Assembly (NCBI GenBank): GCA_019775845.1
Contig: JADQAV010000022.1
Coordinates: 76,830 to 140,829, forward strand
Source of the DNA: Myrmaecium sp. VS I D KN 1
Lineage: Eukaryota; Ascomycota; Dothideomycetes; Valsariales; Valsariaceae
Length of the DNA: 64,000 nt
Reading direction: 5' to 3'
The notes beneath the pieces are model-generated. The model worked only from the letters and a program-made list of their open reading frames with translations. It did not search any database and was not told the DNA's origin. The translations under genes were made by a program, and so were the position numbers. Shown here one piece after another: positions 11,578 to 21,447 of the stretch. The first letter of the stretch is position 1. Each line of letters starts with the position of its first letter.

Positions 11578-12032
11578 GGGGGATGTTATTGGCAGTGTTG
11601 ATGACGAGGAACTCTTACGATTATGAGATCCGTTTAAGGTGGAAGATGGGTGACAGGCATGATTTAACGTGAAACATTCCCAGTTACCGGAAATCAGACC
11701 CGCAGGGAAGGGAGGCTGACCGCTGATGCCAGGTGAACCTACTTCTCTAAGAGTCCGTCTCAGCAGTGAGATACCTCTAACGAGGTATAGCGGAAACTCT
11801 AAGCCGTCACAGTTGTCGGAGTCCGATGGACTTGCGGGGCGGCGCCTGCGGAGCGCGCAAGGCTGAAACCCCACGGGTGGATCCCACAGAAGTTCGTTAC
11901 GCGGGGGTTTCTCCGCCCCGGAACCATCAGCATCCATTTGTACGTCATGTCATACCCATCTAACTTCCTCCCACATCCATCCTCCTGCAAAAGAAAAGAA
12001 AAGGAAGAACGTCGCAGCCCGCCTAGCCCAAC
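11578..12032. other. Intergenic, no gene seen
   Basis: 455 bases holding the 3' end of the MATE-like locus and the promoter of the sugar kinase. No recognisable motif beyond a CT-rich leader just before 12033. Confidence 0.5.
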
Positions 12033-13351
12033 ATGAAACATCTCGTCGCCGTGGGCGCATGTTATATAGACACGATCCTCACGTACGTTACTGCCCTCTT
12101 CCTCCCCCAACATATCCATCCACACACCACTGATGTCCTCATCCCCCCAGCGTCCCCCACTACCCAGAAGAAGACAGCAAACTCCGCGCCTCCAGCCTCC
12201 GTCGACGTCGAGGGGGCAATTGCGCAAACGCCCTCGAAGTCCTCCAACAACTCCTCCCTCTCCGCGACCGCAGGGGGGAGGCGGAGGAGGCAGAGAAGGT
12301 GGAGAAGGAGGAGGAAGACGAGTCCATACCACTCCACCTCAGCCTCGCCGCCATCCTCCCAGCGCCAGAAACAGACGGATCGCGCTTCATCCACGCCTCC
12401 CTGCCCCCGCCCATCGACACGCGCCTCTGCATCCACCGTCCCGACTGCGTCGAAGCCGCATCGTCATACGTGATCCAGAACGCGGCGTCTGGGAGCAGGA
12501 CGATTGTGAATTTCAACGATCTGGGGGATATGAGCGTTGACGAGTTTTCCGCGATCGCGGACCGGGTCGCCGGGGACGATCAAGAGACGTGGTTTCATTT
12601 TGAAGTGCCCCTCCTTCCCATCCTCCCCCCTAACCTACCACTAACCTGACCACCAGGGCCGCAACGAACCCACCCTCCTCCACGCAGCGCAGTACCTCCG
12701 CTCTCACTTCCCGCACAGCAAAATCAGCGTCGAACTCGAGAACCCCCGCCGGCCGGACCTACGCCACGTCATCCCGTACGCGGACGTGCTGTTCTTCTCG
12801 AAGACGTGGGCGAAAGCGAACGGTCTGGACAGCGCGAAGGCGTGCTTAGAGGACTTTGAGGGGGATGCGAGGGAGGGGTGAGTACTGCCCCTTGTCCCTG
12901 GCCTCTCGTTCACGGGGGCGTTTTGGATGATGGCTAATATATGTACGGATGCAGCGCACTGCTATGCTGCGCCTGGGGCGAGCAGGGAGCGACGGCGCTG
13001 GATACGCGCAGGGGAGAGTATTTTAGTGCTGGGCCGTGGAAGCCCGAGAATGGGCAGGCTGTGGAGGTCGTGGAGTAAGTTTCACTCCCTCCCTCTCTCC
13101 TCTCCCTGAAGCAGCAAAAACGTACAGTCAGCTTCATGGACTGACGGACTGGACCGCGCAGCCCCGTCGGCGCCGGCGACACCTTCATCGCGGGCATATT
13201 ATATGGCCTCCTTCTCCGACCCGAGGGGGAGGAACAGGGGTGGCCGTTGCAGCAAAAGCTCACCTTCGCAAACGAGCTGGCCGGGCGTAAGGTGGCCCAG
13301 GAAGGCTTTGAGGGGTTGGGGGAGCAGGTGGCGGCGTGGCTGCAGAGATGA
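12033..13351 (+). CDS. PfkB-family sugar kinase, ketohexokinase-like
   Basis: Predicted 344 residues from five exons: 12033-12082, 12151-12604, 12657-12877, 12955-13074 and 13162-13351. Ribokinase-fold enzymes phosphorylate a sugar hydroxyl with ATP. N-terminal LVAVGACYIDTILTVPHYP is the first PfkB signature, followed by a GGNCANA glycine motif near residue 40. FHFEGRN, restored at an exon junction, is typical of ketohexokinases. The C-terminal PVGAGDTFIAGILYGL is the second signature with the catalytic Asp. Between them lies ENPRRPDLRHVIPYADVLFFSK, the usual lid-to-active-site path. A Glu/Lys-rich insert (about residues 68-85) is not a conserved feature. The substrate is probably fructose or a related ketose, but ribokinase-like sugars are possible. 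It ends 141 bases from the convergent VWA-RBR gene. Confidence 0.88.
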
Positions 13352-13492
13352 AGCGATGAAGCGATGAAATATGTCACGCAAGATCCATCCTTTGTCTTCG
13401 AATGAAGAATGAGATGGCTATTCTCCCCCCGCTTTGCTCCCCTGATCACCTCCTCGGCCGGTTATTTGGTATGTACAATATGTATAAGTCCA

Positions 13493-16400
13493 TCACTCCT
13501 CATCCCTCTCATCATTCCCATCCCCATCTCCATCTTCTTCGTCATTCTCATGCCCCCCTTCATCATCCCCATCATCCCCTGCATCATCACTCTCCTGCTC
13601 CTCCTCTTCCTCATCATCACTCTCCTCGTCACTCTCCTCGTCACTCTCCTCATCACTTTCCTCATCATCGTCATCATCCTCCTCCCCATCATCATCATAA
13701 ACCTCCGCATGCATCGTCCGTATATGCTCATACACCCCCCAATCCCCATAAATCCCATCCGGATCCACCCCCACCGGTACAAACCCAATCTCCCCACACA
13801 ACCAACACCAATGCCGCTTACACAACACGCACTGGATATGCGGACACCCACCCTCCTTCTGCGTCAGGGCGCCGCAGCCTGGACAAGGTCGAATCAGCAC
13901 CTCCTCCTCCTCCTCCTGACTTCCCCCCCTCCTCCTCATCCTCCTCCTCCGCCGCCGCCGTCGCAGTCGTCCCGGATCCATCAAATCCCCAATCAACCGA
14001 CAATTCCGACACCGCCACGCCGGCCTCTCTTCCCCCTCCCTCTCCGCACAGCACCCGCCCCGCCGCCACGCCCGCCCCAAGTCTCCGCACCGCGCCTCCG
14101 CGCACCACGCCCAGACCCACTGGCCCCCGCCATCGGCAGCGGCAGCCCCACCGGGCGCCATCTCGCGCAGCGCCCGCTCAAGCATGCTGCCGGGCACGCG
14201 ACCGAGCCCGGCGGCGACGGCGCCGCCGTAGCGTCTCCAGGTGCGATCCGTGGGCCGCCGGCGGCAGAAGGGGCAGTGGAGGGAGGCGGGGTGGAGGGGC
14301 TGGCCGGGGGCATTGGCTTCGCTGGCGTACCAGCGGGTCAGGCAGTCGGGACAGCAGGCGTCGGCGGCGCAGGAGGTGGGGGGCCGGCCGCAGGGGCGGA
14401 CGAAGGGGCTGGGGGTGAAGGGGGTGCGGGGTTTCTTGGGGGCGGGGGTGAGGCAGAGGGGGCAGGGGGGTGGGGTGGGGATGGGAGCTCGGGGGTTCTG
14501 GAGGATGGTGCGGATGTGGTCGTGGATGGAGGCGGAGTTGAGGATGGGTTTGCGGGGGTGAGGGCGGGTGGTGGTTGGGGCGCTGAGAGGCCAGTCGGGG
14601 AGAGGGTGGACGGTCAAGGCGGGGAAGGAGGGCCGATGGCGGCGGAGGAGCGTGTAGAAGGTGTGGCCGTCGAAGAGGGCGGAGACGGAGGTGAGCGGGC
14701 CGCGGAGGAGCCAGGCGAAGTCCTTGCCGTCGCAGAGGGCGCTGAGGCTCGACTTGTTGGTGACGATGGTGGGCAAGTCGACGAGGCATCCCGGACAGCG
14801 GTATTCCGACGCGTCAGCCGGCTGGTACGGCTCCGGGCAGAGGACGCGGTTGGTGCAGCGGGTGCAGGTGAGGAAGGGCGCCGCCGGCGCCTCCGGTTCC
14901 GATGCAGATGCAGGCGCCAACATCTGCTCGTGCCGACGGCGGCGGCAGTAGTGGCACGTCGGCTTCTCCATCCCCCGGCACGCGGCACTCTTGGAGTACA
15001 CCACGTACTGGACGCGGCACGTCGGCATCCGACACTCCACCCACCGCTTCAGCGTCGTCTCGCTGTCTTCCGGGCTCACACCCTCCCGGATCCTCTCTGG
15101 CTCCTCCGTCACATACGCCAGACACACCCCACACACCCCGTCCTCGCCCATCACCGTCACGCTCCGCGGGAAGCCGCAGCGGACACACGTCACCGCCGGG
15201 CCCATCGGCGCCAACGACATCCGCGGCGTCCACCCGACCTCCACACAGATGGGCTGTTCCCACTGCACCTCCAACTTCTTGTACGCCACCATGCCCTCAA
15301 AGCACGCCCGCACGTCCTCCCGCAACAGCCCCTGCGCCGAGCCGGGCTCAGACATGCCTTTCTCCCGGTACAAGGCATCCGCCTCCAGCAGCAGCGACGC
15401 GCACCCGTAGCTCCAATCCTCCGTCACATCCAGATCTCCCCACCTCTCCACCCACTTCAGGAGGTCCTTCTCAGCAGCGTCCCGTACGCACGCGATTCCT
15501 ATCCGCACGCTCAGCGCGGCCAACAGCGCGCCAGCACGAGACGTGAGCCGCGTGCCCGGCACGGCGGCGTGGAGCAGCACCCGCCAGAACATCCCGCCAT
15601 ACTTCTCCTCCGCCAACGCAAGCGGAACGCACGTTTGTCCATCAGAGACATCCTCCGGCGCCGCCGCGACCCGCAGCCGGCGCAGCACCGCTTCCGCCCG
15701 CTCCACGACCTCGGATCCGCACCCGCGTCCCAGATCCAGGAAGCGCATGTGCGCCGTCGCGGCGCTCTCCTCCATTTCCTCACCCGCCGTCTCACTCACG
15801 AACCACACCGCCGGCCAGCGCTCCGACGCCGGCACCCGCGTGGCGAGGAGCTTCTCGTTCGCGGCGCTGTAATCATACGTCCGATGCAGCCAGGCGCGAA
15901 GACGGTCGCGGGCGGGTCCGGACGGGAGCTCGCGCACGCGCGCCGCGAAGAGCGCGCCGAGGCCGTCCGTGCGCGCGCTCCATGGCGCCGAAGACGGCTG
16001 CTCGTCCCGCAGCGTCTGCCAGAGCGGCGCGAGGAGCGGGTGCAGAGGTAGGACGCGGACGTCGGCGTCGATGATGCGGCGGAGCGCGTCGGGGCCGGTG
16101 GTCTGGGTGAAGGACGGCGGATCGCGGGAGATGAGGTCGGCGAGGGAGGTGGTGTGGGTGATGCTGCTGAGGCGGGGAATTTCAGAGCGGAGGAGGGCGG
16201 GAGTGAGGGGGGTCAGGTCAAGGGACTGTGTGCTAGGGCACATGGGCAAGAGCTCGAAGACTTGGGGGTAGCAGCGGGCGAGGGTTTCCTCGTCCAGTGG
16301 CTCGCCGTCGGGTGAGGTGGAGAGCTGCTGGATGCGACCGCGCAGCTCATCGACATAGCGGACGAAGGCGGCGTGGAGTTCTCGCGGCTCCTCCGCTTGT

Positions 16401-17287
16401 CGTTTGTCTTCTTCCTCGGCGGTGTCTGCCGTTCGCACTCCTGTCAGAAGGAGCAGGAGCTCGGCCGTCAGGCGCACCACACGCCACGTCAGCTCCGGCA
16501 GCATCGGACCACCGGCGCCATCCTCCTCGTTGACGGGACGCCAGGGCAGGACGTCCAACATGAAGCATTCCCCTCCCGTCCGCTGGGCGAGGAAGGCATA
16601 GAAGCTCGCGAGTTCCCAGAGCGCGCATCCACGTACGAAGGCGTACACGCGGGCGGGCTTGGGCCCCGTCGCCAGGAAGGCGGCGGCGTTCTGCCAACGG
16701 CGAAAGTGCGCGGCGGAAGCGTCCAGCTGGGGGATGGTCGGTGACGGGTAGGGGGTCAGGCTGCCGATGCTCAGCGCCCGCTGCTCGTCGTCGTAGTTGG
16801 AGGTGCTCAGCAGGCGGTCGCCGCTGGCGCTTGAGTGCGGCGGCGAGTCCACGAAGAGGAGGATGGTCGTCTGGGCCTCCGGGCGCATGAGCGTGTGCAC
16901 GTAGGCCAGGGCGGTCTTGATGGCTTCTGGGTGGTCGGCGCCGCCCTTGGGCTTGATGAAGCTGGCTCGTTCCACGATATCATCGGGTGCGTCCGGAAGG
17001 CTGACGTCGTGCCAGCCGGTCCAGCAGAGGATGTCGTAGACGGGCCGGTCGTAGTCCCGATAGGCGAGGAAGCCCACGCGCGAGACGCGCGTGCTGAGCT
17101 GGGCGATGGAGATGATATGCGGGAGGGCTTCGACCAGGGCGTAGAAGGTGAGGGCGTTGGAGGCGGAGGCATCGGTTAGGATGAGGAGGTCGTGGAGCGG
17201 ATCGCCGTGCGGATCCGGAGGAGGGACGGCGGAGGGTGGGTCTGGAATCGGCGGTGGAGGGGACGGAGCGTCTTTGTCGACGTTCAT
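13493..17287 (-). CDS. Large VWA plus RING/IBR (RBR-like) protein with acidic tail
   Basis: A single exon of 1,264 codons. Residues about 33-230 form a von Willebrand A domain with a perfect MIDAS start, DASAS at residue 39, and later FVDSPPHSS. The middle has several CxxC pairs (CVRCGF, CGVCL, CRMPTC, CHYC, CTRC, CPGC). From about residue 941 the order CPLC...CCPDC...CPFC, then a cysteine-rich linker, then CPGCGALTQKEGGCPHIQC...CWLCGE resembles RING1-IBR-RING2 of RBR ubiquitin ligases. GGCPHIQC holds the Cys expected to carry the ubiquitin thioester. The last 65 residues are almost entirely Asp/Glu/Ser with DEES repeats. The role is inferred as a cytoplasmic or nuclear ubiquitin ligase recruiting partners through the VWA domain. 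An upstream Met at 17371 would add a hydrophobic stretch, but a TATA-like TTTATAAG at about 17356-17363 on this strand favours 17287. Confidence 0.75.
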   Translation of the reverse strand: MNVDKDAPSPPPPIPDPPSAVPPPDPHGDPLHDLLILTDASASNALTFYALVEALPHIISIAQLSTRVSRVGFLAYRDYDRPVYDILCWTGWHDVSLPDAPDDIVERASFIKPKGGADHPEAIKTALAYVHTLMRPEAQTTILLFVDSPPHSSASGDRLLSTSNYDDEQRALSIGSLTPYPSPTIPQLDASAAHFRRWQNAAAFLATGPKPARVYAFVRGCALWELASFYAFLAQRTGGECFMLDVLPWRPVNEEDGAGGPMLPELTWRVVRLTAELLLLLTGVRTADTAEEEDKRQAEEPRELHAAFVRYVDELRGRIQQLSTSPDGEPLDEETLARCYPQVFELLPMCPSTQSLDLTPLTPALLRSEIPRLSSITHTTSLADLISRDPPSFTQTTGPDALRRIIDADVRVLPLHPLLAPLWQTLRDEQPSSAPWSARTDGLGALFAARVRELPSGPARDRLRAWLHRTYDYSAANEKLLATRVPASERWPAVWFVSETAGEEMEESAATAHMRFLDLGRGCGSEVVERAEAVLRRLRVAAAPEDVSDGQTCVPLALAEEKYGGMFWRVLLHAAVPGTRLTSRAGALLAALSVRIGIACVRDAAEKDLLKWVERWGDLDVTEDWSYGCASLLLEADALYREKGMSEPGSAQGLLREDVRACFEGMVAYKKLEVQWEQPICVEVGWTPRMSLAPMGPAVTCVRCGFPRSVTVMGEDGVCGVCLAYVTEEPERIREGVSPEDSETTLKRWVECRMPTCRVQYVVYSKSAACRGMEKPTCHYCRRRRHEQMLAPASASEPEAPAAPFLTCTRCTNRVLCPEPYQPADASEYRCPGCLVDLPTIVTNKSSLSALCDGKDFAWLLRGPLTSVSALFDGHTFYTLLRRHRPSFPALTVHPLPDWPLSAPTTTRPHPRKPILNSASIHDHIRTILQNPRAPIPTPPPCPLCLTPAPKKPRTPFTPSPFVRPCGRPPTSCAADACCPDCLTRWYASEANAPGQPLHPASLHCPFCRRRPTDRTWRRYGGAVAAGLGRVPGSMLERALREMAPGGAAAADGGGQWVWAWCAEARCGDLGRAWRRGGCCAEREGEERPAWRCRNCRLIGDLMDPGRLRRRRRRRRMRRRGGSQEEEEEVLIRPCPGCGALTQKEGGCPHIQCVLCKRHWCWLCGEIGFVPVGVDPDGIYGDWGVYEHIRTMHAEVYDDDGEEDDDDDEESDEESDEESDEESDDEEEEEQESDDAGDDGDDEGGHENDEEDGDGDGNDERDEE

Positions 17288-18157
17288 CGTGGTTTTGGAA
17301 CGAGAGATGTGAATGAGAAAGTAAACGGAGCAAAGAGTGACAATGGAAAGCGTTCCCTTATAAAGCCTCATCGGCTAGCAGCATCTCCAGGCAGACATCG
17401 AGGAGGCCGGGGCTCGGCACATAAGAAAAAGATGCGCCGGTATGCTCTCTAAAAGAATGGGACGATATAATAGTATGCTATGAGATGGATACAGTTTGCA
17501 TGTCGATGTCTGGTCAAGTACCGGGAGAGTGAGGATGATAGGCTGGGGCGAGCGTGGCTGCCTTGCGGAAGGGGCGCTCGGACACGGGTCCTGACAAGGC
17601 AGCAGTCACCCTCATCCCATATCCGCCAACCGCCAACTGCCATCGATGGCACCAAAAAGGGGCATTTGAAGATGGAGGTAGAGAAAGAGAAAGAAAGAGA
17701 AATAGAGAGAGATGACGGTTTTAGCCTGATACTCCAACCCGGAGGCAGTAAGGAAAATCGAGCAAGAGAAAAAGGATCAGAAGAGCAAAAAATCAAAAAA
17801 ATCAAAATCAAAATTCAAGTAAACAGCCTTGGGAACAAAACAAAGAAAAACAATAAACTCACTCTCCTGCCAATAAGTGAAGAAAGCATTCTTTTGGTTT
17901 TTTATTGTCAGTCAAGAAAAACGAATCAGAGCGGCGTTCATCTCATCTCATCTCATATCCACATTCACATCCACCACTTTCTTCATGCTGTAGACACCCT
18001 ACCTACTCTCTTGGAATACATATCTTTCACAGAAAAAGCCCCCTTCCTTCCTCAGAACCCCATTTCTCTCCATAAATCCACACGCGGAACACCTTCCACC
18101 TTCCGCAACACTGAACCACTCCATGCACCCCAACCCAACCATCCTCAATCACCCACC
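17288..18157. other. Promoter of the VWA-RBR gene and 3' region of exportin-T
   Basis: 870 bases. It includes a purine-rich, A-tract-rich stretch (17670-17860) and a short TCATC microsatellite at 17938-17957. No coding region is supported. The A-rich part is probably untranslated sequence downstream of exportin-T or a nucleosome-poor promoter element of the VWA-RBR gene. Confidence 0.45.
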
Positions 18158-21100
18158 CTATCTCGCCCCCACAAACCCACCAAACCAACCCCGCCAGGCC
18201 TTCTCATCCCCCTTCCCCACAAGCTCGCCCATGCGGGTCAAAAACTCCTCCCGGCCCGCATCCGGGACCCCAAGGCCCTCCAGCTCGCGGCCGACCTGGC
18301 CCGCGTATCCCGCGCCGAACTTGCGGAGCAACTCCGCCTGCAAGCCCGCCACCTCGAGCAGGACCTGGCGACCCATCGCATCCTTGGCGTTGAAGCCGGG
18401 CGCCGTCACGACGCTCCAGCCCAAGGGCGAGAAGCGCGAGATGGCGAACTGGTCGAAGCCTGGCAGGGCCGGTTGAGGGGATGCGGTCGAGGTCGCGTAG
18501 GGCGCCGGCTGGTCCGGTCCGCCCCAGACGCTGACCATGCGTGTCAGGACCGAGACGGCGAGCCGCGCGTTGGCGTAGTCCGAGGTGTCGCGGGCGAAGA
18601 GCTCGCAGGTTGCGATGATTGTTTCGAATAGGGGTTGGTTGGCTGTGTGGAACCTCTTAGCGATTGATGCATGTGGAAGGAGGAAGAATGACTTACCATT
18701 GCTCACGAGCACATGCGCCAACTCATGGTTCAAGATGATCAGGATGAAATTCAGATACTCCCTTCTCAGTTCCGCAAGTTGGATCTCGTCGTCCGTCCCG
18801 CTCGGCGCCTCGCCCAGTGCGTTGAAGACGCGCTGCAGCAGCGGCGTCACCAGGGTGTCCAAGATCCCAGCAATCTCGTTCTGGAACGCGTGGATGACTT
18901 GGTCCAGCAGACGTAGGAACATGGCCATCTCGTCGCGAGTGGAGCTCTGGGAGAGAAGGCCCTCGATCCAGCGCGGCAGTTGTTCCAACAACCGCGTGCT
19001 GAGCACACCGATAAGACGGGAGAAGGCGAAGCGTGCCGCCGTACGGATCTCCTGGGAGTGATTGAGCGACTCAAGCGCGACCAGGATCGCTTCTGCTGCC
19101 TTGACAAACTCGCCCGTGACATCGCTGATGGCGGGCGCCACGGACTTCTGAGTGGGTTGCCAGTCCGAGAAGCCCCGGGCGAGAGTTCCGAGGGCCTGGA
19201 TGATATGGTGGATCTGCAGTGTTGCGCGCTCGTCGCCGCTCTTGGCCGCTCCGAGGTTGCTCTCCAGGTCATTGAACATGGGGCTCATGACTGACTGCGC
19301 ATAAAGGATCTTGTTTTCGGGAGGAACGGAGCTAGCAGAAGAAATGCACCCGATCGCTTCGAAGAGGTTGAGCTGACTGTTGAAAATTGCATCGGAAGAC
19401 GAGTCATCCTCGTCGGAGGACATGTCATCATCGTTTTCGTCCGGAAGCTGGGCTTGGATGGTGAGGAGGTCCCCGAGTGCCTGAATGACGGTCTGGGAAA
19501 CATTGCCGACCTGCTGACGCAGAGGCCTAACGAACCGCAGGAACAAGTACCAAGACCGCGTGCGGACCTTGACGTGCTCGTGGTGCGTCAGGCGCACAAA
19601 ATTCTCCAACACCCGAGGGATCAAAGCGGTGTTTTGCTCAAAGAACTGGAAGTACCTAACACAGATCTCCATGTACTGCAGCTGGATCGCGGGGTGAGGG
19701 TAGGAAGCAATATCTAAGTTCGTTAGCAGGATATTTACCTCCACTCCAGATTTCAGCATGCGTACCTGACTCCACCATCCTCTGCATCATCTCGATCAGC
19801 CTGCTCGCAGCCGGCGAAATCGGCCCTCGTTTCGTGTACAGACCCTGATTCTTGACCGCAAGCTCGCCAAACAGGTACATCTCATGCAGCGCCAAATCCA
19901 GGTCACGCCATGTAAAGCTATTATCGTTCGTGCCCAGCTTGTTGAAGATCCCTGCAACGACCTGGCTCAAGGTGTTGATGTAAAGACGCTCATCGATCGC
20001 GGCAATGGTCTGCTGGAGGATGTGTAACCGCTTCCGTAGCTCCTGAAACTCTGCCTCATCCGTCTGGTCATCTGGCTCGCCCCACTCCGCCGTTACATCG
20101 TACTTCATCTTGTTGATAATCGCATCCAGAATTGGGGAAAGGGTGCTGGCGTAGTATGGAGGCAACGTCCCCTTCTTCGCCAGTTTGCGGTAGAAAGTGA
20201 GCAGGTCCGTCAGGGAAGGAATGACGGTAGAGCAGATCTCGTCGTATTCGTCGGAGAAGAAGCGAAGCAAGTAGGGAACGAAAATCTGCAAAAGTCCATC
20301 AGCACGCTCGCGGGTTTGATCATCGATGCCATCAGTATCCATGATCTTGACAATATCCTGGCAGATGGCATTGACAAGCCTAGCCACGGTCTCGGCAAGG
20401 TCGGTATCGTAGTTCGAGGTGGTTCGCAGGTCGGCAAGGTCGGGGCTGGCGATCAGCTGGCCCACGACGTTTCCCAGGTTGAGGAAGAGGATTAGTTCAA
20501 CCTTCTCCGCCGGCTTCATCTTCTTGCTCACAATCTCCGTGAACGTGTCGATCGCCGTGTTCCGCACCTTCGCTTCCGGGCGGTCGCCAATGCCTTGTTG
20601 CCCTGCGATCTGCAACAAGTTGTTGAGAACGGCATCATTGATGACCAAGGAGATATCCGTCCAGCTGACCCAGCGTGAGATGGCGCGCAAGCACATGTCC
20701 ACGATATCCAGGTCCATCTGTTGCCACTTCGCCAGTATCTCCTGCCACGACAGAGCAATCTTCTGGGCATCCCGCGAGCGGACGAGGTCCTTCAGCTCCG
20801 TGTTGCGCCGGTGTTCCTCCTCCGACCGAGCCATGAGCACATCCGCGATCTCGTCGTGCACGGAGGACAGAATACGCAGGTACAGTCTCGTAGCGCGAGT
20901 GTTCCCGTTGCCAATCGCCGCGCTGTCGCCGGCCAGCGCCCGGAAATCGTTGAAGAAGGTTTGCCAGGTGGTCGGGTAAAGCGAGGCGAAGAGGTAGGTC
21001 AGCGTCTGGGTCATCTTGTTCTGGATGGACGCAGGGTCGACCGGCAGCTCGGCGCCTTCAGCATAGTTCTGGCGAACGAATTCCATGAGATTATCCTTGA

Positions 21101-21447
21101 TCACGCCGAGGCTTTGCGCGTCCAGCTGCTGCGCCTGGACCGCGACGTTGACCACCTCGAGGCAGACATGGCGGATGATCTCTTCGGGGCGCGGGGAGCG
21201 GGTGAAGAGCGACAGGCAGACCTGCCAGGCGGTGGGATCGGTGCGGAGCTGGTTGACGAAATCGAGCGCCTGCGCGCGAAGCGTAGGGTCTGTGGAGGGG
21301 TCCCCGGCCAGTCGAATGGCGTTTTCAACCTGGAGAGTAGCGGAGGGAGCAAGGTCAGAATCAGACTTTTTCTCAACTGCCACCAAACAACAGCGCTCGC
21401 GATGAAGAGAGGGAGCAGGGAAAACAAGAACGCACCTGGGCCTCCAT
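18158..21447 (-). CDS. los1: Exportin-T, tRNA nuclear export receptor
   Basis: Predicted 1,025 residues from exons 21447-21436, 21329-19766, 19713-18697 and 18642-18158. The first exon is only 12 bases (Met-Glu-Ala-Gln) and joins to VENAIRLAG. Los1/Xpo-t is a HEAT-repeat karyopherin that carries mature tRNA through nuclear pores with Ran-GTP. The N-terminal Ran-binding-like segment includes ALDFVNQLRTDPTAWQVCL and RPEEIIRHVCLEVVNVAVQ. The Xpo1-like block contains TQTLTYLFASLYPTTWQTFF. The remainder is helical repeats, with an acidic loop (DENDDDMSSDEDDSSSD) near residue 640. The C-terminus holds FDQFAISRFSPLGW and EFLTRMGELVGKG. The last intron (18643-18696, 54 bases) has no in-frame stop. 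Splicing it gives VLVSNANQPLFETI, which reads more naturally than the retained form. Length and domain order match the family. Confidence 0.92.

Noticed and set aside
10549-11937. 462-codon minus-strand frame
   Set aside because: Opposite the MATE-like exons. Composition and lack of motifs mark it as antisense noise.
13409-16051. 880-codon open frame on the plus strand
   Set aside because: It is antisense to the VWA-RBR gene, starts inside its acidic tail and has the composition of a GC-rich shadow. The minus frame has clear domains.
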